From JADHMP01 sp964386915 (lineage in GTDB: Bacteria > Bacteroidota > Bacteroidia > Flavobacteriales > Flavobacteriaceae), in contig CAYLUQ010000012.1 in assembly GCA_964386915.1 (NCBI GenBank), positions 1-64,000 on the forward strand: 64,000 nucleotides of DNA. The letters run 5' to 3'. Made by a program: the position numbers and the translations under genes. Position 1 is the first letter of the stretch. Each line of letters starts with the position of its first letter. A model generated the notes under the pieces. The model had not been told where the DNA came from. It saw nothing but the letters and a program-made list of their open reading frames with translations, and did not search any database. This document shows positions 17,366 through 25,456 of the stretch, one piece after another.

Positions 17366-17383
17366 TCGTACTTAAATTTAAGA

Positions 17384-19540
17384 ATGTCTAAAAAGAAAAA
17401 AGCCCAATTACGGATAGAGAAAAAAATTATAGCCCTTTTTCAAAATCGACCCAAACAACGAATGAACTTCAAGCAAATTGCTGCTGCCCTGCAAATCAAA
17501 GACACCCAGGGAAGAAATGACATTATAAGAAGCTTAGGAAAATTAGCCCAAAAGAAAATCATAAAAAATGAAAACAGAGGGCAATATGTTTATCACGAGG
17601 ATCCTAAAAATCTTATAGAAGGACAATTTACGGTCTTACCCAATGGCAAAGCCTCTATTGCGCTTGATAAAGAAACAACGATTTTAATTTCTAAGAAAAA
17701 CTTTGGCCAAGCGCTACACGGCGATATAGTCAAAGTGAGCTACCAACGAAACCGCAAGAAGGAAATTTGGGAAGGAAAAGTGCTCTCCGTCACCACAAGA
17801 AATACGCGTGAATATGTTGGGGTTTTAGAAATACATAAAGAATTTGCATTTGTTTTAACCCGAAATATTCGGATGTATACCGATTTTTTTATTCCAAAAA
17901 AACAAAGCCAAAACTTTGCTGCCGGCGATAAAGTAGTTGTGGTTTTTGAGAGTTGGATGCCTGGGGATGATAGTCCCACAGGAAAAATTATTAAATCTTT
18001 AGGAAAACCGGGAGAACAAGAAACGGAAATCCATGCTATTTTGCATGACTATGGTTTGCCCTACGATTTTCCTAAAGAAGTGGAAGAAGAGGCCACCAAA
18101 ATTGATACACGAATAAGGCCGGAGGAAATTAAAAAGCGAAAAGACTTTAGAAAAAAACTAACCTTTACAATTGATCCCATCTCCGCCAAAGATTTCGATG
18201 ATGCCCTATCATTTGAGGTTTTGCACAATGGACACCTTGAAGTTGGCGTTCATATTGCAGACGTATCTCATTATGTGCAGCCCAACACCCTTTTAGAAGA
18301 AGAAGCCTACAACCGAGCTACCTCTGTATATTTGGTTGACCGAGTGGTGCCCATGCTGCCAGAAAAATTATCAAATGGTCTTTGCTCACTCCGCCCGCAA
18401 GAAGAAAAATATACAGTGAGTGCCGTTTTTGAAATAACCCCCAATGGGCAGGTTGCCCAAGAATGGTTTGGCAAAACAGTTATTCTATCTGATCACCGTT
18501 TTTCCTATGAAGAAGTTCAGGAAATTTTAGAAACTCAACAAGCAAAAGTATCGGCAAAAACATCTTTAACAGAAAAGGCCTACACGGTGCCACCAGCGTT
18601 ATTTGATGCACTCAACAAACTTAATGGTTTAGCGCAAAATTTTAGAGAAAAAAGACGTCAAAGCGGAGCATTATTTTTTGATAGACAAGAGGTTAATTTT
18701 ACACTAGACGAAGAAAAAAATCCTGTTGGTGTTTCGTTTAAAGTATCCCAAAACGCGCACCAGTTAGTGGAAGAATTGATGTTGTTAGCCAATAGAAAAG
18801 TGGCCGAATTTATTGGAAAAAGAAAAGAGAAGTTGCCTTTTGTTTATCGGGTACACGATGATCCAGATTTTGATAAACTAGACCAACTCAACCAGTTTGT
18901 AAAACGGTTTGGCTATCAACTAAACCTAGAACAAAAAAACATTGCGTCAAGCATCAATTCCCTTTTGGTAGAAACAAAAGGAAAAAAGGAGCAGAACCTA
19001 ATTGATACACTTGCTTTAAGAGCCATGAGTAAAGCTATTTATACCACGCAAAATATAGGACATTATGGGTTGTCGTTTGACTATTACACACATTTTACCT
19101 CCCCCATTAGACGCTATCCAGATGTCTTGGTACACCGCTTGTTGATGCTTTATTTGGACAACCCCAAACCCGTTTCGGCAGCAACTTTAGAAGTAGCCTG
19201 TGAGCACGCCTCATCTAGAGAACAATTAGCCACCAAAGCAGAACGCGATTCTATAAAATATATGCAGGTGGTTTATATGGAGCGTCACCTAGGTGAAATT
19301 TTTAAAGGGGTTATTTCAGGTGTAACTGACCGTGGTCTTTTTGTAGAATTGAATGAAAACAAATGCGAAGGCATGATACGGATGGTTGATTTAGAAGGCG
19401 ATTATTATAGCTATATTGAAAATGAATTTTCTTTAATTGGTCAAAGAACCCAAAAACGATTTCAACTGGGGGATGCCATTGAGATTAAAGTCAAAAAAGT
19501 AGATGTAATGAAGCGTCATCTAGATTTTGTGTTGGCCTAA
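17384..19540 (+). CDS. rnr: Ribonuclease R
   Basis: This 718-residue 3'-5' exoribonuclease degrades structured RNA, including rRNA and mRNA fragments. Order of parts: lysine-rich N-terminus with a winged-helix (about 1-75), cold-shock domains (about 80-230), the RNB catalytic domain with DPISAKDFDDALS (metal-binding aspartates, about 265-277) and HFTSPIRRYPDVLVHR (about 570-585), and a C-terminal S1 domain (about 640-715). Start chosen at ATG 17384 because the promoter element overlaps the longer frame. No basic tail follows S1. Confidence 0.96.
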   Translation: MSKKKKAQLRIEKKIIALFQNRPKQRMNFKQIAAALQIKDTQGRNDIIRSLGKLAQKKIIKNENRGQYVYHEDPKNLIEGQFTVLPNGKASIALDKETTILISKKNFGQALHGDIVKVSYQRNRKKEIWEGKVLSVTTRNTREYVGVLEIHKEFAFVLTRNIRMYTDFFIPKKQSQNFAAGDKVVVVFESWMPGDDSPTGKIIKSLGKPGEQETEIHAILHDYGLPYDFPKEVEEEATKIDTRIRPEEIKKRKDFRKKLTFTIDPISAKDFDDALSFEVLHNGHLEVGVHIADVSHYVQPNTLLEEEAYNRATSVYLVDRVVPMLPEKLSNGLCSLRPQEEKYTVSAVFEITPNGQVAQEWFGKTVILSDHRFSYEEVQEILETQQAKVSAKTSLTEKAYTVPPALFDALNKLNGLAQNFREKRRQSGALFFDRQEVNFTLDEEKNPVGVSFKVSQNAHQLVEELMLLANRKVAEFIGKRKEKLPFVYRVHDDPDFDKLDQLNQFVKRFGYQLNLEQKNIASSINSLLVETKGKKEQNLIDTLALRAMSKAIYTTQNIGHYGLSFDYYTHFTSPIRRYPDVLVHRLLMLYLDNPKPVSAATLEVACEHASSREQLATKAERDSIKYMQVVYMERHLGEIFKGVISGVTDRGLFVELNENKCEGMIRMVDLEGDYYSYIENEFSLIGQRTQKRFQLGDAIEIKVKKVDVMKRHLDFVLA

Positions 19541-19544
19541 AGTG

Positions 19545-19552
19545 TATCTTTG
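19545..19552 (+). promoter_or_regulatory. Probable -7 element for the head-GIN gene
   Basis: TATCTTTG matches TAnnTTTG fully, 23 nt before the ATG at 19576. A TTTTG at 19525-19529 lies 15 nt upstream, a little short for the -33 box. Confidence 0.5.
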
Positions 19553-19575
19553 TGAGACCCAAATAACAAACAAAT

Positions 19576-20256
19576 ATGAACAAGCGACAAATAGTTTATT
19601 TTCTTCTTTTTTTAAGCAGCTTGAGTTATGCTCAAGAAAAACGAATTGTAATCGTTTCTCCTTTTTCTGCGGTTATGATTTATTCTGGACTAGAAGTGAA
19701 ATTGATTCCCTCAAAAGAAAACAAAGTGATTGTATATGGAGACTATCAACAGGGGGTCATTGTGCAACAGAAAGGAGAAACTATAAAAATCAAACAATCG
19801 ATAGCCACGGTTATCAATAAAGAATTCTCTTTTATTGAAATTTATTTTAACCAACCCCTTTTTCAAATCAATGCCTATCAACGAAGTAAAATTTCGGCTG
19901 CAGAAGCTTTTGAACAAGATCAAATAGCTTTTAAAATTAGAGAGGGAGCACAACTCAATTTGGATCTTGAAACGACAAAAGTAAAAGCCAATATTTCCAC
20001 CGGCGGCAGGTTAAATGTAAGTGGAAAAACCACCTATCTCGATTTGAAAATTAATTCAGGAGGCAGTTGTGAAGCGGAGAAACTTTATGCAGAAAGTGTT
20101 ACCACACAAGTAGTGGCCGGAGGAGTGGCCTATGTTAGAGCAAAAAAACTGTTAGATGCCAAGGTTACGGGCGGAGGAATTGTTCGGGTTTTTGGAAAAC
20201 CCACAAAACTTATCACCCAAACAACTCTGGGCGGCAAAATTGTAGAGGTTCCATAA
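19576..20256 (+). CDS. Head GIN domain (DUF2807) secreted protein
   Basis: This 226-residue protein has a signal peptide (residues 1-19, ending LSYAQ) and the repetitive beta-strand pattern of the DUF2807/head-GIN family: alternating hydrophobic strands with glycine-rich turns such as STGGRLNVSGKTT, NSGGSCEAEK, VAGGVAYV and TGGGIVRVFG in the C-terminal half. These form a right-handed beta-helix in the envelope. Function is unknown. It follows rnr by 35 nt with its own promoter element and ends in a hairpin terminator. Confidence 0.8.
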   Translation: MNKRQIVYFLLFLSSLSYAQEKRIVIVSPFSAVMIYSGLEVKLIPSKENKVIVYGDYQQGVIVQQKGETIKIKQSIATVINKEFSFIEIYFNQPLFQINAYQRSKISAAEAFEQDQIAFKIREGAQLNLDLETTKVKANISTGGRLNVSGKTTYLDLKINSGGSCEAEKLYAESVTTQVVAGGVAYVRAKKLLDAKVTGGGIVRVFGKPTKLITQTTLGGKIVEVP

Positions 20257-20280
20257 AAAAAACCCGTAAAACGGGTTTTA
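20257..20280 (+). terminator. Hairpin terminator after the head-GIN gene
   Basis: A 9-bp stem AAAACCCGT/ACGGGTTTT with an AAAA loop lies directly after the TAA and ends in a T run; the flanking A run lets it work in both directions, also for tRNA-Cys on the other strand only if read-through came from the right. Confidence 0.8.
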
Positions 20281-20287
20281 GAAGTAG

Positions 20288-20358
20288 AGGCATCGAGCGG
20301 ATTCGAACCGCTGTAAAAGCTTTTGCAGAGCTCCGCCTAGCCACTCGGCCACGATGCC
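20288..20358 (-). tRNA. tRNA-Cys (anticodon GCA)
   Basis: Read on the minus strand, the 71-nt gene has acceptor stem GGCATCG/CGATGCC with discriminator U, a D arm containing GTGGCCGAGTGGCTAGGC, an anticodon arm with GCA in CTCTGCAAAAG, a short variable loop and the T arm GCGG/CCGC around TTCGAAT. Unpaired U73 is the identity element of tRNA-Cys. No CCA is encoded. Confidence 0.96.
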
Positions 20359-20400
20359 AGGGAGGACAAAAATAACAAATTTAATAGCACTTGTCCTTAT

Positions 20401-20757
20401 TTATCGATTTAGTTCTAACTGAACAGCAACTTCATCCACATTTCCTCCAATCGGAGGGTTTTTTTTCACCACCTTAACCTTAACCTGATCCACTGCCTGG
20501 TGTTGAGACATAATATTTTTAGCAATGCGATGCGCCACGTTTTCTAGAAGCTTAGAGCGTTTGAGCATTTCTTGTTTTACAATGGCGTGCAGCGAAACAT
20601 AATCAACAGTATCTTTTAATTGATCGGTTTTAGAGGAGCGACTCAAATTAGTGGCTACCTCTAAATCAACAATATAATCACTCCCAATTCTGCTTTCTTC
20701 GTCCATGCACCCATGATAGGCATAGAGCCGAATGTTATTTAAAAAAATCTTTCCCAA
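20401..20757 (-). CDS. folB: Dihydroneopterin aldolase
   Basis: This enzyme of folate synthesis splits dihydroneopterin into hydroxymethyl-dihydropterin and glycolaldehyde. Recognised by KIFLNNIRLYAYHGCMDEE with catalytic glutamate and tyrosine, IGSDYIVDLE, and the C-terminal VKVVKKNPPIGGNVDEVAVQLE. The TTG at 20757 gives 118 residues, the family length. The frame is open further to 20802, but a TATCTTTA promoter-like element at 20770-20777 lies inside that extension. It is divergent from glnS. Confidence 0.92.
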   Translation of the reverse strand: MGKIFLNNIRLYAYHGCMDEESRIGSDYIVDLEVATNLSRSSKTDQLKDTVDYVSLHAIVKQEMLKRSKLLENVAHRIAKNIMSQHQAVDQVKVKVVKKNPPIGGNVDEVAVQLELNR

Positions 20758-20769
20758 AACTTTTTTGGG

Positions 20770-20777
20770 TAAAGATA
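20770..20777 (-). promoter_or_regulatory. Probable -7 element for folB
   Basis: TATCTTTA on the minus strand (5 of 6 fixed bases) lies 12 nt before the TTG at 20757 and after the in-frame ATG at 20793, which argues for the TTG start. Confidence 0.4.
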
Positions 20778-20816
20778 GAAAGTCTTGTGACATGAAATTC
20801 AAAAGAACGAAATCAA

Positions 20817-20824
20817 TATCTTTG
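20817..20824 (+). promoter_or_regulatory. Probable -7 element for glnS
   Basis: TATCTTTG matches TAnnTTTG fully, 17 nt before the glnS ATG. Confidence 0.55.
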
Positions 20825-20841
20825 TGCTCATAAAATAGCCT

Positions 20842-22512
20842 ATGGAAAAGTCTTTACACTTTATTGAACATCTTATTGAAGACGATTTAGAAAAAGGATT
20901 CCCCTCTGGACAGCTTCGTTTTCGATTTCCCCCCGAACCCAATGGTTTTTTGCATATAGGGCACGTGAAGGCGATCTGTATTAACTTCAATTTAGGAGAA
21001 AAATATAAGGCTCCAGTTCATTTGCGTTTTGACGATACCAATCCGGCAAAAGAAGAACAAGAATATGTGGAAGCCATCAAAAAAGACATTCAATGGTTGG
21101 GCTATCAGTGGTCCAAAGAATGTTATGCCTCCGATTATTTTGAACAACTTTATGAATGGGCTCACCATTTGATTGACAAAGGGCTTGCCTATGTAGATTC
21201 TCAAGATTCAGAAACCATAGCCAGTCAAAAAGGAACCCCAACAGCAGCAGGTAGTGCGAGCCCCTTTCGCAATAGAAGCATAGCCGAAAACAAAGCGCTG
21301 TTTACCGCCATGCGGGAAGGCAAACACCAAGAAGGTGAGCACGTGCTCCGCGCTAAAATTGATATGGCAGCGCCCAATATGCTCTTGCGTGACCCGGTTA
21401 TGTATCGCATACTCTACAAAGAACACCACAGAACTGGAAATCAGTGGTGCATCTACCCGATGTATGATTGGACCCACGGGGAGTCAGACTATATTGAGCA
21501 AATTTCACACTCATTGTGTACACTCGAGTTTAAACCTCATCGCGATTTATACGATTGGTTTTTGGAAGCGCTTAAACCACACGGATTGCCTGTAGCACCC
21601 AAGCAACGCGAATTTGCAAGGCTTAATTTATCATATACCGTGACGAGCAAACGCAAGTTGGCAACTTTAATTGAAGAAAAGCTAGTGAGCGGTTGGGACG
21701 ACCCTAGAATGCCCACCATTTCGGGTTTACGTAGAAGAGGCTATACACCCAAAGCACTTCGAAATTTTGTTGAGGCAGCAGGGGTTTCGAAGCGTGAAAA
21801 TGTTATTGACCTTTCGTTATTAGAATTTTGTGTGCGAGAAGATCTCAATGAAAACGCACCTCGTGTCAATGCTGTTCTGAATCCTGTTCGCCTTGTGTTG
21901 ACAAACTATCCTGAAGGACAAACCGAAATGTTAGAAGGAGAAATCAATCCTGAAAAACCAGAATTGGGCACCCGACAAATTCCTTTTTCAAAAGTCCTAT
22001 ATATTGAAAGAGAAGACTTTAAAGAAGAAGCAAACCGCAAATTCTTTAGACTCAGCTTGGGGAAAGAAGTGCGATTAAAAAACGCCTATATTATCAAAGG
22101 AGAGCGGGTAGACAAAGATGCAGATGGAACCATAACCACAATCTATTGCACCTATGACCCAGACAGCAAAAGCGGCAGTGGCACAGAAGCGAGTCAACGC
22201 AAAGTAAAAGGCACTTTGCATTGGCTCAGTGAACCACATGCCTTGCCGGCTACGGTTAATTTATATGACCGTTTGTTCCAAGTTCCGGCTCCGGATCAAG
22301 ACAAAGAAGTTTCCTTTTTAGAACATATAAACCCCAATTCGTTTAACCAAATTCAAGCTTTTGTGGAGCCTAGTTTGGCCAACGCACAACCCGAAACCCG
22401 TTATCAATTTCAGCGAATGGGCTATTTCGTGGTGGATCAAGACAGCCGAGAAGGAGCTCTTGTTTTTAATAAAACCGTTGGGTTAAGAGACACTTGGGCT
22501 AAGCAAGCCTAG
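20842..22512 (+). CDS. glnS: Glutaminyl-tRNA synthetase
   Basis: This 556-residue class I synthetase charges tRNA-Gln with glutamine. It has the HIGH motif in PPEPNGFLHIGHVKAI (about residues 32-47), the GlnRS-type VTSKRKL in place of KMSKS (about 268-274), and the two C-terminal anticodon-binding beta barrels. Presence of GlnRS means the cell need not rely on the Glu-tRNA-Gln amidotransferase route. It is divergent from folB and ends 5 nt before the convergent SPFH gene. Confidence 0.97.
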   Translation: MEKSLHFIEHLIEDDLEKGFPSGQLRFRFPPEPNGFLHIGHVKAICINFNLGEKYKAPVHLRFDDTNPAKEEQEYVEAIKKDIQWLGYQWSKECYASDYFEQLYEWAHHLIDKGLAYVDSQDSETIASQKGTPTAAGSASPFRNRSIAENKALFTAMREGKHQEGEHVLRAKIDMAAPNMLLRDPVMYRILYKEHHRTGNQWCIYPMYDWTHGESDYIEQISHSLCTLEFKPHRDLYDWFLEALKPHGLPVAPKQREFARLNLSYTVTSKRKLATLIEEKLVSGWDDPRMPTISGLRRRGYTPKALRNFVEAAGVSKRENVIDLSLLEFCVREDLNENAPRVNAVLNPVRLVLTNYPEGQTEMLEGEINPEKPELGTRQIPFSKVLYIEREDFKEEANRKFFRLSLGKEVRLKNAYIIKGERVDKDADGTITTIYCTYDPDSKSGSGTEASQRKVKGTLHWLSEPHALPATVNLYDRLFQVPAPDQDKEVSFLEHINPNSFNQIQAFVEPSLANAQPETRYQFQRMGYFVVDQDSREGALVFNKTVGLRDTWAKQA

Positions 22513-22517
22513 TCCAC

Positions 22518-23456
22518 CTATTGGGTGTCGTCTTTTGTGTTTTTCTTGTTGTTTTGTTTTTTCATGGCTTCACCAATTTGGTTGCTTGCCGTGAAAGAAG
22601 CCACCATATTATTCAGCATGTCACTTCCAGCTTGAGGAGAATTAGGCAACAAAATGAGGTTGCTGTTGGTTTCTTCGCCAATGGATTGCAAGGTGTCATA
22701 GTGTTGGGTAACCACAATAAGCGCGGAGGCTTCTTGCGAATTGATTCCCACATTGTTGAGCACATCAACAGAGTCTTCCAGGCCACGAGCAATTTCTCTG
22801 CGTTGATCGGCAATACCTTGCCCCTGTAAGCGTTTGCTTTCAGCCTCTGCTTTGGCTTTTTCCACAATCAAAATTCGTTCAGCATCTCCTTCATACTGAG
22901 CCGCTACTTTTTTACGTTCAGCAGCATTTATACGATTCATGGCGGCTTTAACTTCGCTATCGGGATCAATATCGGTTACTAGGGCTTTAATGATGTCATA
23001 GCCATAATTAATCATGGCGTCGTTTAATTCTCCCTTAACCGCATTAGCAATGTCGTCCTTTTTTTCAAAAACATCATCCAGTTTCATTTTAGGCACCACA
23101 GCGCGCACTACGTCAAAGACATAAGAGGTGATTTGGTCTTGTGGATAATCGAGCTTGTAAAAAGCATCATAAACCTTTTCGGCCACGACTTTATATTGAA
23201 CGGAAACCTTCAATTTAACAAAAACATCGTCTTTGGTTTTGGTTTCTACAATAACATCTAATTGCATGATGCGTAGGCTGATTCTACCTGCAATTTTATC
23301 GATTAACGGGATTTTGATATGAAGGCCCGATTGTCGAATGGCTAAAAAGCGGCCAAAGCGTTCAATGATGGCGGAGGTTTGCTGTTTCACTACAAAAAGC
23401 CCAGAAAGGACTAGTACAACAGCTAGAGCTGAAAAAAAGAGTAGACTAAAATTCAT
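22518..23456 (-). CDS. SPFH/band 7 membrane protein (QmcA/stomatin-like)
   Basis: This 312-residue protein has one N-terminal membrane helix (residues 4-24), a band 7 domain (about 25-180, with IIERFGRF and SGLHIKIPLIDKI), and a glutamate/alanine-rich coiled coil (about 185-240, KAKAEAESKRLQGQGIADQR). SPFH proteins form ring-like scaffolds that organise membrane domains and modulate proteases such as FtsH; the role here is inferred. It starts 11 nt after gltX and is probably in its operon. Confidence 0.88.
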   Translation of the reverse strand: MNFSLLFFSALAVVLVLSGLFVVKQQTSAIIERFGRFLAIRQSGLHIKIPLIDKIAGRISLRIMQLDVIVETKTKDDVFVKLKVSVQYKVVAEKVYDAFYKLDYPQDQITSYVFDVVRAVVPKMKLDDVFEKKDDIANAVKGELNDAMINYGYDIIKALVTDIDPDSEVKAAMNRINAAERKKVAAQYEGDAERILIVEKAKAEAESKRLQGQGIADQRREIARGLEDSVDVLNNVGINSQEASALIVVTQHYDTLQSIGEETNSNLILLPNSPQAGSDMLNNMVASFTASNQIGEAMKKQNNKKNTKDDTQ

Positions 23457-23467
23457 GATGTAAAGTT

Positions 23468-24946
23468 TTAGGTTTTAAAATAAGCGATTGCCAATTGGAT
23501 TCTGTTTAAAGTTACATCTTTTTCTATTATTTCCATAATGGCAAACAAATCGGGTCCGGCTAACCGACCCACCAAGGCAATTCGCAGGGTTTGCATAAGC
23601 GTTCCCACAGCAATTTCTTGTTCTTTGGCCCAGTCCATTAAAATGGATTTAAGTCCGTTTAATCCGCTTTCTTGAATAACCTCTTGCGCCTTTTCTAAAA
23701 TAGCCACAGGATTCTTTGGTGCAATTTTTTGAGCTGCAGCGGGATCAATTTCGGGCGTTTTCACAAAAGGCTCCGTTTCTTGATCAAAATCAGTCAACAA
23801 TTCAACACGATCTTTGATAAGGGCCACAACCTCTAGCTGTTTCTTCGGGGCAAGATTTTGGAGGGACAATAAAAAAGGGTTAAAACGGGATAGGGTTTCT
23901 TCTGCACTATACAGGCGAAGATGCTGTTGGTTGATCCACTTTGCTTTAGCATAGTCAAATCGTGCCCCACCTTTTTGCAACCCCACAAGACTAAATTGTG
24001 CGACGAGATCAGCAAGCGAAAACACTTCTTGATCTGTTGTGGCGCTCCACCCTAAAAGGGCTAAATAGTTTACCAATCCTTCTGGCAAAAACCCCTCTTC
24101 TTTAAATCCGGCACTGGCTTCCCAAGACATTGGAAATACCGGAAAACCATGTTGACTTCCATCCCGTTTAGAAAGCTTTCCTTTGCCACTGGGTTTTAGA
24201 ATTAAGGGCAAATGAACAAACTGAGGCGGTTCCCAATTAAACGCCCTGTAGAGCAAAGCGTGAAAAGGCAACGAAGGCAACCATTCTTCCCCTCTGATGA
24301 CACAGCTAATAGCCATCAAATGATCATCAACCACGTTGGCAAAATGATAGGTAGGCAGCCCGTCTTTTTTTAGTAATACTTTGTCGTCTAGGGTATCAGA
24401 ATTAACGGAAACCGTTCCTCTCACTTCATCAAAAACCGAAACTGTTTCACCGGGCATCACTTTGAGACGCACCACGTAAGACTGCGAGGCCAAAGCTTCT
24501 TTTGTTTTCTCAGCATCTAAAGAAAGACTATTTTTAAGTTGCATTCTATTATGGGCACCATAGAGAAAAGCACCGCCATTTGCATTGGCAGTTGTACGCA
24601 GATTTTGCAATTCTTCATCACTGTCAAAGGCATAATAAGCTTTTCCGTCTTCAATGAGTTGTTCAATGTATTGGGCATACAATTCCTTTCGTTCACTTTG
24701 GTTATAAGGTCCATAATCACCTCCACTGTCCCCCCCTTCGTCTGGTTCAATACCGGCCCATTTTAAAGCCTCAAGGATATAGTTTTGGCTTCCCGCCACC
24801 AATCTTTTTTGGTCGGTATCTTCAATTCTTAAAATAAAAGTGCCGTTGTTTTTTTTGGCGTATAGATAATTATAGAGTGCCGTGCGCAAGCCACCAATAT
24901 GCAGTGGGCCAGTAGGACTGGGAGCAAAACGAACGCGTGTTTTCAT
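23468..24946 (-). CDS. gltX: Glutamyl-tRNA synthetase
   Basis: This 492-residue class I synthetase charges tRNA-Glu. The HIGH motif occurs as RFAPSPTGPLHIGGLRTALYNYL at the N-terminus and the KMSKS-type loop as GKLSKRDGS (about residues 257-265). The start is ATG 24946 (MKTRVRFAPSPTG). The longer open frame to 24973 contains the TATCTTTG promoter element at 24959-24966, so it is rejected. The SPFH gene follows in the same direction. Confidence 0.97.
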   Translation of the reverse strand: MKTRVRFAPSPTGPLHIGGLRTALYNYLYAKKNNGTFILRIEDTDQKRLVAGSQNYILEALKWAGIEPDEGGDSGGDYGPYNQSERKELYAQYIEQLIEDGKAYYAFDSDEELQNLRTTANANGGAFLYGAHNRMQLKNSLSLDAEKTKEALASQSYVVRLKVMPGETVSVFDEVRGTVSVNSDTLDDKVLLKKDGLPTYHFANVVDDHLMAISCVIRGEEWLPSLPFHALLYRAFNWEPPQFVHLPLILKPSGKGKLSKRDGSQHGFPVFPMSWEASAGFKEEGFLPEGLVNYLALLGWSATTDQEVFSLADLVAQFSLVGLQKGGARFDYAKAKWINQQHLRLYSAEETLSRFNPFLLSLQNLAPKKQLEVVALIKDRVELLTDFDQETEPFVKTPEIDPAAAQKIAPKNPVAILEKAQEVIQESGLNGLKSILMDWAKEQEIAVGTLMQTLRIALVGRLAGPDLFAIMEIIEKDVTLNRIQLAIAYFKT

Positions 24947-24958
24947 CTGTTTTTTTTG

Positions 24959-24966
24959 CAAAGATA
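24959..24966 (-). promoter_or_regulatory. Probable -7 element for gltX
   Basis: TATCTTTG on the minus strand matches TAnnTTTG fully, 12 nt before the ATG at 24946. Confidence 0.6.
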
Positions 24967-25007
24967 AAGGCAATTTTTTAGCAACCTCTAGGAATCAACA
25001 ATATCTC

Positions 25008-25015
25008 TATCTTTG
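25008..25015 (+). promoter_or_regulatory. Probable -7 element for ybeY-mnmG
   Basis: TATCTTTG matches TAnnTTTG fully. It covers the first in-frame TTG (25013) and so supports the next TTG, at 25031, as the ybeY start. Confidence 0.55.
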
Positions 25016-25030
25016 CACGAAAACGCACAC

Positions 25031-25456
25031 TTGATAGAGTTTTTACATTTACCGAAAGGGTTAACAGAAGCGGCACTGGTGGAAACCATAACAGCCTATG
25101 TTAAGGACTATGAGGCACAACTTGTTCGGCTGGTTTATAACTTTATTTCAGCTCAAGAATTGTTGCATTTAAATCAACGTCATCTGGAGCACAACTATGA
25201 AACAGATATCCTCACTTTTGACTATGGCACCCCTACGTGCTTAGAAGCAGAAGTTTATATTTCTCTTCAAGCCCTAGAAGAAGCGCCCCAAAGATTCTCT
25301 CAAACACTTGAAAATGAAGCCGTTAGGCTGATAGGACACGGACTGTTTCACTGTTTAGGTCAAAAAGACAAAAGTGATCAAGAAAAAAAGGAAATGCGAT
25401 TATTAGAGGACAATTTTATAGAACGGTTCCACGTGAAACAACAAGATTATGTTTGA
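25031..25456 (+). CDS. ybeY: Endoribonuclease YbeY (rRNA maturation factor)
   Basis: This 141-residue metalloenzyme acts in 16S rRNA 3'-end maturation and ribosome quality control. The zinc site is GHGLFHCLGQKDKS: two histidines, with the third ligand of the classical HGxLHLxGYDH replaced by the KDK form that flavobacterial members share. LNxxHLEHNYETDILTFDY is also conserved. It starts at TTG (MIEFLHLPKG). It overlaps mnmG by 8 nt, and its last codons contain a parS-like palindrome. Confidence 0.9.
   Translation: MIEFLHLPKGLTEAALVETITAYVKDYEAQLVRLVYNFISAQELLHLNQRHLEHNYETDILTFDYGTPTCLEAEVYISLQALEEAPQRFSQTLENEAVRLIGHGLFHCLGQKDKSDQEKKEMRLLEDNFIERFHVKQQDYV
25425..25440. promoter_or_regulatory. 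parS-like site (14/16), inside the ybeY 3' end
   Basis: GGTTCCACGTGAAACA matches the parS consensus TGTTTCACGTGAAACA at 14 of 16 bases; mismatches are at positions 1 and 5. It encodes the FHVKQ part of YbeY and ends 8 nt before the mnmG ATG. ParB binding here is inferred and may be weaker than at the perfect site downstream of mnmG. Confidence 0.6.

Larger units (their letters stand above)
16874..17383. other. Largest gene-free gap: AT-rich divergent promoter region, candidate origin-like sequence
   Basis: About 500 nt between divergent rpiB and rnr hold no convincing gene; a 70-codon frame at 16931-17143 has no recognisable product. The stretch is very AT-rich with runs of A and T. It contains DnaA-box-like 9-mers: TGTTGATAA at 16948-16956 (one mismatch to the complement of TTATCCACA), TGTAAATAA at 16999-17007 and TTATGAACA at 17255-17263 (two mismatches each). 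Together with parS sites 8-10 kb away this makes an origin possible but unproven. Confidence 0.3.

Noticed and set aside
25340..25380. YbeY zinc site lacking the third histidine
   Set aside because: The GxKDK form is shared by flavobacterial YbeY proteins as I know them, so it is not a damaged site.
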